From NCBI GenBank assembly GCA_017536105.1, contig JAFXRZ010000006.1:310001-374000 (forward strand): DNA of 64,000 nt, read 5' to 3'. How positions within the stretch are numbered: the stretch's first letter is position 1; the number at the start of each line of letters is the position of its first letter. The DNA comes from Ruminococcus sp. (GTDB taxonomy: Bacteria; Bacillota_A; Clostridia; Oscillospirales; Ruminococcaceae). Shown here piece by piece: positions 52,272-61,236 of the stretch. Under the pieces are notes generated by a model that ran no database searches, was not told where the DNA came from, and saw only the letters and a program-made list of their open reading frames with translations. Made by a program: the position numbers and the translations under genes.

Positions 52272-55200
52272 TTATTTCACCTTGATGCTCTTGGTGTCGC
52301 TGTAGTTGCCGTAGCGAGTTGTTGAGCCGGAGGGGATGTAGTAAGAACGGACCCTAAAGTACCAGGTCTCGCCGCTCTTGATGTTGGACGTGATAGTCTT
52401 TGTGAGAGTCGAGAGGTTGGTGATAGATGTGCTGTGAACATCCTTGGTGAAGGCGCTGTCCTTAGCATACTGGATCTGATAGCCTGTTGCACCTGCTGTT
52501 GCCTTGTTCCACTTGAGTGTTACGCTCTTTGCGGTGGAGCTTGCGATGTAGGTTATCTTGTTCTTTGCAGGCTTGATAACGAAGGTCTTGGTGAGGGTGC
52601 CTGAGTACTTGCCCTTTGCAACGACCTTGATAGTTGCTGTGCCTACTTTGGTGTTGTTGGAGTAGGTAACGGTGTAGTTCGTTGCAGCTACCTTAGCGCC
52701 GGAGGAATCCTTGACTGTAACTGTGGGCTTGATAGCGGAGCCGGTGTAGGTGTAGCTCGAATAGGGGATGCTGACAGTCTTTATGGGATTCGATACCGTG
52801 ATAGACTTGACAGCGCTGTAGTTGCCGTAGCGTGTGGAATCGAGCTTGCCGTCCTTGGTGTAGAAGGAACGTACCTTTACATACCAGGTCTCGCCTGCCT
52901 TGGGAACGGATGTGAGGTTTACATAGAGCTTGCCGGAAGAAGCAGCAACAGTCGTGCTGTGGCTGTCCTTGGTGAAGTCCTTATCCTTAGCATACATTAC
53001 CTGATAGCCGACTGTTCCTGCGGTACCCTTGTTCCACGAAACCTTGATGCCGCCGTTGTAGTTGGAAAGTGTTGCTGTGTTCTTTGCAGGCTTAACTACG
53101 AACGAACCTGTTGCGGTGCCTTCGTAAGCCTTCTTGCCTGTTACGGTGATAGTAGCAACGCCGACCTTGGTGTTGTTTGAGAAGGATATCGAATAATCTG
53201 TGCCTTCTGTAAGCACCTTGCCCTCTGCAGATGTTACTGTAACAACGGGCTTGATAGCGCTTCCGGAATAGGTGTAGGATGTGTACTGAGGCTTGATGGT
53301 TGCGCCTGCGATGGGCTTAGCCTTGATCTTGAAGGTGAGCGACTTGGTGAAGGGATAATTACCCTTACCTGTTACCTTAACTGTGGCTGTGCCTGCGCTT
53401 GTGTTGTTGGTGTAGGAAACTGTGTAGTCAACGTCCTTAGAAAGTACGAGGCCTTCGCAGGTAACGGTGACTTCGGGCTTGATAGCGGAGCCTGTGTAGT
53501 CGAACTCGGTCTGAGCAAGAGTAACTACAGGCATCTCGAAGATCGAGAACTGAACGGAATCGCTGAGCTTGCCGCTGATGTTTGAAACTGTGATAGTTGC
53601 TGTGCCGGGATTGATGAATCTTACAAGGCCATTATCATCAACGGTTGCAACCGCTCCGTTATTTGTGGACCAATTGAGCTTTTCAGTGGTGATATTGCCG
53701 GAGCCGTCGGTCTGGAAAGCGCCAAGCTGATAGGAATCGGGGTTATTGGGGATGCGGATGAGATCACCTGCATCGTTGCCGTCCTTGTCCAGCAGATTGA
53801 GTACAGAAGCATGAGCTATGAACTCTACCTTGGAAATGTTTCTGCTTACGTGGCTGTAATCATATACAGTCGAAGGAACTGTGCCGTAGAGCTTGATCTT
53901 ATAGAGCTTGCCGTCGTCGCCCTTATGGCTGGCAGTTGCGGTGAAGGCATCCTGGCCGATAGCAACTGTTGTGTTGCCGCCGAAGTCGATACCCTCGAGA
54001 ACGAAGGTATTGTAGAATGCCTTCTGCTGGATCTCTGTGATATCGTCGTTGAGGATAACGTTCTCAAGGAATCTTACGGTCATGAATGCGGAATCCCAGA
54101 TAGTTCTTACGGAAGCAGGTACGGTATAGGTCTTGTCTGCTTTTCTGAAAGGATATACATAAAGTACGGTCTTATCCTTATTGAAGAGGACGCCGTCCTT
54201 GCTGGAGTAATAGAGGTTGCCGGAATTTACCTTGATAGTCTCGAGAGGAGTATAGCCCTTGGCGGCTATATCTTCTTCCTTCAGGTTATTGAAGTTGAAC
54301 ATCGAGATCTGGATATCGGTAACTTTTGCGGGGAAGGTAACGGACTGCATACAATAGTTATTGGAAAATGCGTTGGCGCCGATGGTGGTAACGCTTGCCG
54401 GGAATACGTATGCGCCGGCGGTGCCGGACTTAACGCCGAGGGTATGGAGATACCAGCAATCGCTGAAAGCGTTCTGTCCGATGGATGTAACTGTGGCGGA
54501 AGGCAGATAAACTGTCTTGAGTGCAGTACACTTATTAAAGAGGTTGTTGTTGATTATTGCGAGGTTGGAGCCGCTGAGGTCTGCGATCTCAAGGGCTGCG
54601 TTGTTAGCGAATGCGCTTGCGCCGATAACATTTGTTGCACCGTTTGCCGGAGCCTTGATAACGATGTGCTTGAGAGCAGTCTTCTCGAAGGCATTGGCAT
54701 TGATGTTTACGACGGAAGTCGGGAAATAGGATATCCCCTTGGTGTTTGCTGTATCGGTGAACTTTTCAAGAGCTGTGCAGCCGTTGAATGCGTTTGTTCC
54801 GATATTATTGAGCTGTGAATTGGCTGCTATATTTACTGTTGTGAGAGCGGTACAGCCCTGGAATGCGCTTGTGTCGATAGTAGTTACATTTGCAGGGATA
54901 TCTGCACTTTCAAGAGAAGTACAGCCGTAGAATGTATTTGCGTTGATGACAGTGATCTGTGTGAGTGCGCTCTTTCCTGCGTCTGTCCTCGGGAGGGTCT
55001 TGAGACTCTTGCAGTTATAGAAGCACTTGGCTCCGATCTGCTTTACTGTGGACTTCATGATGATGCTTTCCATGCTCTGGCAGCCGGAGAATGCAGATGC
55101 GTCGATAGTCGTAACGTCGCCGAGGAGGACCATATTCTTGATATTGGTGCAGTTCTCGAAAGCGCTTGTCTGGATAACGACTACGCCTGTGGGAAGGGTT

Positions 55201-57287
55201 ATGGTATCAACGGTGGTGCCGTCAATATTGGAGCCGCAGAGATTTGTGCAGCCCTTGAACGCAGACTGTCCGCAAACCGCGAAGTTTGTCTTGTTCTGAT
55301 CGTCGGTGAGGAACGAGAGATACTTGAAGGTCTTGCAGTTGAGGAATGCTTCCTTCTGAACACCGCCGCAGGTCGAGGGGAACTGAACGGTGAAGGGATA
55401 AACGTCGCTGCCGTTAGGAGTTAAGGTAGCGAGCACCTCACAGTCCTTGAAAGCGTCTGCGTAGATAGTATTTGTCTTGCTTGCGATAACAACGTCTGCA
55501 AGCTTTTTGCAGCCGTCGAATACGTTGGCGTTAAGTACAACTACGCCCTCGGGGAGGGTCACCTCGGGGAGAGACGAGCAGCTCTGGAAGGCTCCGTTAC
55601 CTAAAGAAACCGTATTCTTTCCGAACTGAACGCCGACGAGTCCTGTACAGGACTGGAAGCAAGTAGCCGGAATGTTGATGAGGCTGTCGGGGAGCATTAC
55701 TCTGTTTGCATAGTCTGCAAAATTGGAATTTGCCTTGGCCATTTCGGAACGAGGATAGATGCTGAGTACGGGACAGCTTGCAAAGGTTCCGCCGAGATTT
55801 GCATTGTACGGATCAACAGTTGCAGTATCTTCGTTATATGTATGCGATTCGGTCGTATAGAATATCTTATGAGAGTAATAATCAATGAAATACCATACAA
55901 GGTCCTTCGTAGCTTCAACTTTCTGACGCTGCGATTCGAGATTCTTGTCAGTGAAAGTCAAAGAAGCATATGAATGGGTACCGTCAAGACATATCAGATC
56001 ATTGGAAACTACAACTTTCTGGAGGATCGAGCATCCGGAGAAAGCAGACTGACCGATCATAACAGCGCTCTCGGGCAAAACGATGGAATTGAGATGTGTA
56101 CAACCGTTGAAAGCGCTTGCTCCTATTCTGATACATTTTGATTTCGAGCCTGTATCATCGCCGAATTTGAAGGTGGAAAGACTTGAACAGCCGCTGAATG
56201 TACTGTCAGGGATTATTTTAAGATAATCAGGCCAAATAAAGGACTTAAGAGAAGTACATTTCGAGAATAATCCTATATCGAATGCAGCCACCTGGATGCC
56301 CTGAGGAAGGGTATTGGAGACGCCGTCGGCCTTGACGGTAGTCAGAGCGGAACACTCCGAGAAGACCTGCTTGCCTAAAGTCGATACAGTCGTGCCGGTA
56401 CCGAAGTTGACAGTCTTAAGGAGGGAGCATTTTGTGAATGCGGTAGAACCGATCCTGTCGAGTGCGGTATTGTTGGCAAAGGTGGCTGTCGTGAGCTGAG
56501 CACAGCCATTGAACGCATTATCTTCGATAGTTTTCAGGGAAGCGGGGAAAGAAAGAGATTTCAGAGCGCTGCAGTTTTGGAATGCGGCTTTGCCGATATC
56601 GACAGTACTGCTGCTGAAATTGATATATTCAACGAGCTTACAGCCGTTAAAAGCATTCTGGTCGATGCTTTTAACATTCTTCATCTGAAGCGTATTGTTT
56701 GATGTGCCTCCGACGAAACTTGTACAGCCGTTGAATGTGTTAGCTCCGACTTTCGTAATGTTATTGCCGAAATCAACAGTCTGGAGATTTGTATGACCCT
56801 GGAAATTGCCCGACAGGGTATCGATATAGCTGTCAGCAAAGATCACATGAGAAAGGTTCGGGAAACCCGAAAGTGCAAAATCACCGGCAAAAACTATTTC
56901 AGCGGAACTATAATCAACAGCCGGGCAATTTTTATTTTTCTCTTTGACCTTTGCATATGCTTCTTCAAGTATAGGCAATACCATTTCGTCAGTGATTCTG
57001 AGAGTACTGTCAGAAGCAGAAAAATCATACCTGTGAACAAGATCATAATAGCTGATAGTCGTGGTAAAAGTAATATCACCCGTATCATTGTCCTTGGCTA
57101 CGGTCGCAGAGCTCGTGAGCTGGCCGTAGCTGTTTCCTCCGTAGGTCGCAGAATAGCTGCTGCTCGCGGCATCTGCAACAATGACCGACGTTGACGGCAA
57201 TGGTAGATACTTAGCTATCTCCGGCATCGGAAGTGCCGAGGAGAACATAAGCGCTGCACACACGCCGGCAACTAATCTTTTGTTCAT
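52272..57287 (-). CDS. BspA-like leucine-rich-repeat surface protein with Ig-like and FN3 repeats
   Basis: 1671 residues, secreted (signal peptide about 1-41, ending VADA). Residues about 65-1180 hold some thirty LRR_5/TpLRR units of the form xxAFxxCxxLxxIxLPxxVxxI (for example IGQSAFSGCSILQKVVV). A BIG2-like domain follows (WSTNNGAVATVDDNGLVRF), then three copies of a YTGSAIKPxVTV...NNT unit and two fibronectin-III-like modules (GYQVMYAKD, GYQIQYAKD; both GETWYxxVRS). No LPXTG motif, dockerin or SLH domain is visible at the C-terminus (SIKVK end). BspA relatives bind host matrix or carbohydrate; the ligand here is unknown. Confidence 0.93.
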   Translation of the reverse strand: MNKRLVAGVCAALMFSSALPMPEIAKYLPLPSTSVIVADAASSSYSATYGGNSYGQLTSSATVAKDNDTGDITFTTTISYYDLVHRYDFSASDSTLRITDEMVLPILEEAYAKVKEKNKNCPAVDYSSAEIVFAGDFALSGFPNLSHVIFADSYIDTLSGNFQGHTNLQTVDFGNNITKVGANTFNGCTSFVGGTSNNTLQMKNVKSIDQNAFNGCKLVEYINFSSSTVDIGKAAFQNCSALKSLSFPASLKTIEDNAFNGCAQLTTATFANNTALDRIGSTAFTKCSLLKTVNFGTGTTVSTLGKQVFSECSALTTVKADGVSNTLPQGIQVAAFDIGLFSKCTSLKSFIWPDYLKIIPDSTFSGCSSLSTFKFGDDTGSKSKCIRIGASAFNGCTHLNSIVLPESAVMIGQSAFSGCSILQKVVVSNDLICLDGTHSYASLTFTDKNLESQRQKVEATKDLVWYFIDYYSHKIFYTTESHTYNEDTATVDPYNANLGGTFASCPVLSIYPRSEMAKANSNFADYANRVMLPDSLINIPATCFQSCTGLVGVQFGKNTVSLGNGAFQSCSSLPEVTLPEGVVVLNANVFDGCKKLADVVIASKTNTIYADAFKDCEVLATLTPNGSDVYPFTVQFPSTCGGVQKEAFLNCKTFKYLSFLTDDQNKTNFAVCGQSAFKGCTNLCGSNIDGTTVDTITLPTGVVVIQTSAFENCTNIKNMVLLGDVTTIDASAFSGCQSMESIIMKSTVKQIGAKCFYNCKSLKTLPRTDAGKSALTQITVINANTFYGCTSLESADIPANVTTIDTSAFQGCTALTTVNIAANSQLNNIGTNAFNGCTALEKFTDTANTKGISYFPTSVVNINANAFEKTALKHIVIKAPANGATNVIGASAFANNAALEIADLSGSNLAIINNNLFNKCTALKTVYLPSATVTSIGQNAFSDCWYLHTLGVKSGTAGAYVFPASVTTIGANAFSNNYCMQSVTFPAKVTDIQISMFNFNNLKEEDIAAKGYTPLETIKVNSGNLYYSSKDGVLFNKDKTVLYVYPFRKADKTYTVPASVRTIWDSAFMTVRFLENVILNDDITEIQQKAFYNTFVLEGIDFGGNTTVAIGQDAFTATASHKGDDGKLYKIKLYGTVPSTVYDYSHVSRNISKVEFIAHASVLNLLDKDGNDAGDLIRIPNNPDSYQLGAFQTDGSGNITTEKLNWSTNNGAVATVDDNGLVRFINPGTATITVSNISGKLSDSVQFSIFEMPVVTLAQTEFDYTGSAIKPEVTVTCEGLVLSKDVDYTVSYTNNTSAGTATVKVTGKGNYPFTKSLTFKIKAKPIAGATIKPQYTSYTYSGSAIKPVVTVTSAEGKVLTEGTDYSISFSNNTKVGVATITVTGKKAYEGTATGSFVVKPAKNTATLSNYNGGIKVSWNKGTAGTVGYQVMYAKDKDFTKDSHSTTVAASSGKLYVNLTSVPKAGETWYVKVRSFYTKDGKLDSTRYGNYSAVKSITVSNPIKTVSIPYSSYTYTGSAIKPTVTVKDSSGAKVAATNYTVTYSNNTKVGTATIKVVAKGKYSGTLTKTFVIKPAKNKITYIASSTAKSVTLKWNKATAGATGYQIQYAKDSAFTKDVHSTSITNLSTLTKTITSNIKSGETWYFRVRSYYIPSGSTTRYGNYSDTKSIKVK

Positions 57288-57360
57288 ATTATTTCCTCCC
57301 TAATATTATTAACAACAACCGGGACAAGACGACATTCTGACCCAGTTTATTATCCATATA

Positions 57361-57389
57361 AGTATATCATACTTTATAAAAAAAGTCAA
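57361..57389 (-). promoter_or_regulatory. Promoter of the BspA-like gene
   Basis: Minus-strand TTGACT (57389-57384), 17-bp spacer, TATACT (57366-57361), about 75 bp before the start codon. Confidence 0.75.
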
Positions 57390-57425
57390 CGGGGAGAGGA
57401 AACTTTTTACCGAACTGTAAAGAAT

Positions 57426-57458
57426 AAAGAGAGAGCTCAGAGCCGGGCTCTCTCTTTT
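57426..57458 (-). terminator. Terminator of cotJABC
   Basis: AAAGAGAGAGC (57426-57436) and GCTCTCTCTTT (57447-57457) form an 11-bp perfect stem just beyond cotJC. Confidence 0.75.
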
Positions 57459-57464
57459 CGGGAC

Positions 57465-58061
57465 TTACTTATCGAAGGAGGGGTTGAAGGCGTAGAAGTT
57501 CTTAGCGTCCAGCATATCCTGGACTATACGCAGGCCTTCGCCGAAGCGCTGGAAGTGGACGATCTCCCGTTCGCGGAGGAATTTCAGGGGATCCCGCACG
57601 TCGGGGTCATCCACAAGGCGGAGCAGGTTGTCGTAGGTGGTACGGGCTTTCTGTTCGGCGGCAAGGTCTTCGACCAGGTCGGTGACGGCGTCGCCTTTTG
57701 ATTGCAGTGTCGATGCGGAGAAAGGAACTCCCGATGCTGCCTGGGGATAGATGCCTGTTGTATGATCGACGAAATAGGTCTCGAAGCCGCCTTCGCGTAT
57801 CTCCTTTATCGTAAGGTTCTTGGTGAGCTGGTAGAGAATAGCAGAGATCATCTCCATATGGGCAAGCTCCTCTGTGCCGATGTCGCTGAGGATCGCCTGT
57901 ATCTCTCTTGCAGGGGCTGTATATCGCTGGGAGAGATAGCGGACGGAAGCTCCCAATTCTCCGTCCGGACCGCCGAGCTGGGAAATTATGACTTTCGCAA
58001 GGGCGGGGTTCGGGGTCTTTATCTTTACGGGATACTGCAATTTCTTTTCATACTGCCACAT
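57465..58061 (-). CDS. cotJC: Spore coat protein CotJC (manganese-catalase-like)
   Basis: 198 residues, four-helix ferritin-like protein of the manganese catalase family. Metal ligands are suggested by ELGASVRYLSQRY, GTEELAHMEMI and EREIVHFQRF. Part of the inner coat in Bacillus and Clostridium. Starts at the cotJB stop (1-bp overlap). Confidence 0.95.
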   Translation of the reverse strand: MWQYEKKLQYPVKIKTPNPALAKVIISQLGGPDGELGASVRYLSQRYTAPAREIQAILSDIGTEELAHMEMISAILYQLTKNLTIKEIREGGFETYFVDHTTGIYPQAASGVPFSASTLQSKGDAVTDLVEDLAAEQKARTTYDNLLRLVDDPDVRDPLKFLREREIVHFQRFGEGLRIVQDMLDAKNFYAFNPSFDK

Positions 58062-58318
58062 CAGTCATCCTCTCCTTCCCACGGGAACGGTTCCGTGACC
58101 CAGGTCCAGCGCTTTTCTCCTCCTGCGGAAGAAAGGGTGAGGGGTCCGTATTTATCCTCGTATTCTCTGACTGCATCGTCGTGTTCTTTCTTATGTTTCT
58201 CAAAATAGGCCAGGGCTTCTCTGCAGGTAGGGTGGCTGTCGAGATACAGGCCTGCTTCGTTCATGGCGAAGCATTCTGTGCGGACACGGCAGAGAAGCTT
58301 TTTCTTATCGTTATCCAT
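58061..58318 (-). CDS. cotJB: Spore coat protein CotJB
   Basis: 85 residues: LYLDSHPTCREALAYFEKHK and YGPLTLSSAGGEKRWTWV ending PFPWEG are typical of CotJB. Overlaps cotJA by 8 bp. Confidence 0.93.
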   Translation of the reverse strand: MDNDKKKLLCRVRTECFAMNEAGLYLDSHPTCREALAYFEKHKKEHDDAVREYEDKYGPLTLSSAGGEKRWTWVTEPFPWEGEDD

Positions 58319-58544
58319 GCTTCACAGCCTCCTCTCCGATGAAGGGCTTATCGAGTGCCGAAAACAATGTTCCACGGCAGAGGGCTGTTTCGGGGTCGTA
58401 GGGCTTTTCCCACTGCTGGAACGGCACATAAGCCATGGCTATGGGTGTTTCGTCGGGGAAGGATGATATCCCCTGCTGATTATCGCTGCTGTCGTCTTTG
58501 CCGATGAGGACGCCAAGCAGATCGCTGTTTATATTTTCCATCAT
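58311..58544 (-). CDS. cotJA: Spore coat-associated protein CotJA
   Basis: 77 residues. AMAYVPFQQWEKPYDPETAL and the closing GTLFSALDKPFIGEE are family signatures. ATG 58544 behind AGGAGG; the next codon is also ATG. First gene of the three-gene coat operon. Confidence 0.93.
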   Translation of the reverse strand: MMENINSDLLGVLIGKDDSSDNQQGISSFPDETPIAMAYVPFQQWEKPYDPETALCRGTLFSALDKPFIGEEAVKHG

Positions 58545-58582
58545 ATACCTCCTGTCATTTTCGGCCTGCGGGGCCGCTGTTT

Positions 58583-58591
58583 TATCCTATG
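58583..58591 (-). promoter_or_regulatory. Possible sporulation -10 element for cotJABC
   Basis: CATAGGATA on the minus strand fits the sigma-K -10 pattern CATANNNTA and shares CATA with sigma-E. No convincing -35 is seen; the TGTCAAT at the expected distance is the housekeeping -35 of rnpB read backwards. Confidence 0.3.
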
Positions 58592-58606
58592 CCGGAGGCT
58601 ATCGGA

Positions 58607-58635
58607 TTGACAAAGAAGCACAGTTATGATATAAT
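58607..58635 (+). promoter_or_regulatory. rnpB promoter
   Basis: TTGACA (58607-58612), 17-bp spacer, TATAAT (58630-58635); divergent from cotJABC. Confidence 0.85.
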
Positions 58636-58724
58636 AAAATCAAATATGAGGATATTCCGTAAACGGCATTTCACAGCTGTTATCCGTCAGATATGATGAG
58701 CGGCTGTAGCTTTAGTCTTTGTTT

Positions 58725-59100
58725 GGGAAAGCGCTTTTTCAGCGGGCTGTACGGTAACGTGAACGCTTTTAGTTCATGAGGAAAGTCCGGGCACCGCAGA
58801 GCAGGATAGCTGATAACGTCAGCCGAGGGTGACCTCCGAGCAAGTGCAACAGAAATATACCGTTGGGGCTTCGGCTCCAATAAGGGTGGAAAGGCGAGGT
58901 AAGAGCTCACCGGAGCGTCGGAGACGGCGCTGCCATGTAAACCTTATCCGGTGCAACACCAATGGTAGCAGGCAGGCCAATGGCTGCTCGTCAGGCCTGT
59001 CAGCTATAGGTGGCTCGAGCCGTCGGGTGACCGACGGTCAAGATAGATTACCGTACTCGACAAAACCCGGCTTACAGGCCCGGTGGAGAAGCGTTTTCCC
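58725..59100 (+). ncRNA. rnpB: RNase P RNA, catalytic RNA of tRNA 5' processing
   Basis: Conserved blocks occur in order: GAGGAAAGTCCGGGC, CAACAGAAATATACC, AAGGGTGGAAAGGCGAGGTAAGAGC, and AGATAGATTACC...ACAAAACCCGGCTTACAG. The 5' GGGAAAGCGCTTTTTC and 3' GGAGAAGCGTTTTCCC pair over 16 bp as P1 and set the ends. The promoter lies about 90 bp upstream, so a 5' leader is trimmed or the mature end is slightly earlier. Confidence 0.93.
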
Positions 59101-59203
59101 ATGCAAAGACTTATCGATGCACTATTACGAATAATATATAATTATCGTAAGCTTGGATTCGGCTTACTGTATTTATGTTTTCCGGAAGAACTGCGGGGTA
59201 GTA

Positions 59204-61216
59204 ATGCAAATGAGGCTGCTTAAAACATATATCAACTGCATAAAGGCTCAGCCGCGGCTTTACCCGGCCTGTGTTCTTGCGGTCGCTGCTTTTGAGACTG
59301 TAAAGATCGCGGTGCTGCTCATATACTTTTTGAAGCTTTCTCTTCCGATGACAATAGTGTTCGTGCTTTGCCCCTTGGCGAGCACGGCACTTTTTTGGCT
59401 TGCGAACACTTGTCCCCTGCGGTCTCCGCTATGGCTCTACAGGGTCATAGGCATAGGGCTGTTCGTAAATATGGGATATAAAAGGGCAATAAACTATATC
59501 TGTGACGAGCCTTATGAAGGGCCTCACGGCTTTGCTGCCTGGGGCTGGATATGGCTGAAGCCCTTGCTGATATGCAGCGGTGTTCTTGCTGCACACAGGC
59601 TGCTCTCCTTTATGTCGGAAAAAGGCTTCAAGGCAGGCAAGGCTTACCGCTCGGCTCTGGCTTCCCTGCAGCCCTTCTTCGGGACAGAGGGCAGGAAGGA
59701 CATAAAGAACCGGAAAAGCCTGCTCATCGTTCCGGGGTGTATTATCCTGTGTTTTTCGGCAGTGCTGGTGCTCACAACGGCTTTTCTGCACTATCATTTT
59801 CCGAACATGGACATTGACGCCATACTTTTCACTGTGCGGTATGCAAACGACGGATTCAGCCCGGAACTCGGACGGAAACTGCTGCTTTACGGAGCGATCG
59901 CTGTCTGCGGCGCTGCCGTATTCTGCGTAAGGCTCGTGAGGATGTTCAAAGCCGAGAAGCTGGTTTTCAAAAGCCCGGACAAAAAATCGGGGATAAAGTC
60001 CAGCGCAAAGGCTTCGAGGCGGCTGATGCTTGCAATAATACCTATGATCTCGGTCTATATGCTGGTGGACGAAGCGAATATCCTGACCTACGCCGAGCAT
60101 CTTCTGCACAGGTCACAGCTTTACGAGAACTATTATGTTGTTCCCGACTCGTCGGTCATCACCTTCCCGGAGGAGAAAAAGAATCTTATCTACATATATC
60201 TTGAATCCTTCGAGAACAGCTACGCCTCTCCGGAGAACGGAGGCTTGCAGCCGAGGGATCTTATGCCGGAGCTGACGCAGCTTGCAAACGAGAACATAAA
60301 CTTCTCACATACGGACAAGCTGGGAGGTTCCACGGCCTGGGCACCGAGCATAGCTTACACCATGGGTGCTACCATAGCGCAGACTTCGGGCGTGCTTCTG
60401 ATGACGCCTTTGGGCAAGATGCGAAACAGCATGGGAGATCTGCAGAGCTTCCTGCCCTCGCTGCGAAGGCTTGAGGATGTTTTGCACGACAACGGCTACG
60501 AGCAGCTTTACATCGAGGGGTCGGATTCCTCCTTTGCGGCTTACAACAGATACGTGGGCAGGTATGACGACAGTAATATCTTCGACCTGAACACGGCAAG
60601 GGACGAAGGGCTTATCCCCGAGGACTACTTTGAGATGTGGGGCTTCGAGGACATGAAGATGTTTGAGTTCTCGAAGATGAAGATAGAGGAGCTTGCAAAA
60701 GGTGACAAGCCCTTTGCGGTGACGATGTACACAATGGATACCCACAGCTACGAAGAAGGCTATGAATGTCCGCTGTGCGACACAAGCATCGAAAACAGCT
60801 TTGCGAGGACTATCCGCTGCACCTCGAAGCAGGTGGGGGATTTCATCGAATGGCTCAAAGGCAGGCCGTATTTCAAGGACACGGTAGTTATCCTGACGGG
60901 AGATCACATTGCCGAGCATCTGCCGGAGGGCATCGAATTTGAAGCCAACGGATACATGAGATCGCCCTACAACTGCTTTATAAACGCTCAGGCACAGCCT
61001 TTGAACATGAAGAACAGGCAGTTCTCTCCTCTCGATATGTTCCCGACGACTGTCGCAGCCCTCGGAGCTGACATCAAGGGAGACAGGCTTGGCCTCGGCA
61101 CCGATCTTTTCTCCGGCACGCCCACGCTCTGCGAAGAGCTTGGGACGGAGGAATTTACGGATCAGCTGCAGCAGCGCTCCTATTACTTTAACGATGAATT
61201 CTGGAAAGATACATAA
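59204..61216 (+). CDS. LTA-synthase/phosphoglycerol-transferase-like membrane sulfatase
   Basis: 670 residues from ATG 59204. Four to five N-terminal transmembrane helices (to about residue 280) precede an extracellular alkaline-phosphatase-fold domain: YIYLESFENSY (metal Glu), GGSTAWAPSIAYTMGA (likely nucleophile Thr or Ser) and ILTGDHIAEH (metal Asp-His). The nucleophile region is closer to MdoB/OpgB-type phosphoglycerol transferases than to LtaS. It likely adds glycerol phosphate to a glycolipid or wall glycan; the acceptor is unknown. An in-frame TTG at 59153 lacks a ribosome site. Confidence 0.85.
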   Translation: MQMRLLKTYINCIKAQPRLYPACVLAVAAFETVKIAVLLIYFLKLSLPMTIVFVLCPLASTALFWLANTCPLRSPLWLYRVIGIGLFVNMGYKRAINYICDEPYEGPHGFAAWGWIWLKPLLICSGVLAAHRLLSFMSEKGFKAGKAYRSALASLQPFFGTEGRKDIKNRKSLLIVPGCIILCFSAVLVLTTAFLHYHFPNMDIDAILFTVRYANDGFSPELGRKLLLYGAIAVCGAAVFCVRLVRMFKAEKLVFKSPDKKSGIKSSAKASRRLMLAIIPMISVYMLVDEANILTYAEHLLHRSQLYENYYVVPDSSVITFPEEKKNLIYIYLESFENSYASPENGGLQPRDLMPELTQLANENINFSHTDKLGGSTAWAPSIAYTMGATIAQTSGVLLMTPLGKMRNSMGDLQSFLPSLRRLEDVLHDNGYEQLYIEGSDSSFAAYNRYVGRYDDSNIFDLNTARDEGLIPEDYFEMWGFEDMKMFEFSKMKIEELAKGDKPFAVTMYTMDTHSYEEGYECPLCDTSIENSFARTIRCTSKQVGDFIEWLKGRPYFKDTVVILTGDHIAEHLPEGIEFEANGYMRSPYNCFINAQAQPLNMKNRQFSPLDMFPTTVAALGADIKGDRLGLGTDLFSGTPTLCEELGTEEFTDQLQQRSYYFNDEFWKDT

Positions 61217-61236
61217 GATGGATACAGGAGGACAAT

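Noticed and set aside
53811..54818. 335-codon plus-strand frame inside the BspA-like gene
   Set aside because: Antisense to regular LRR coding repeats; its apparent periodicity is the complement of those repeats.
52272..57287. Regular DNA repeats suggesting a CRISPR or tandem-repeat locus
   Set aside because: The repeats are imperfect, in frame, and encode LRR, YTGSAIKP and FN3 units; no spacer/repeat pattern.
58606..58612. TGTCAAT as sigma-E -35 for cotJABC
   Set aside because: It is the reverse complement of the rnpB TTGACA, and similarity to the sigma-E -35 is poor.
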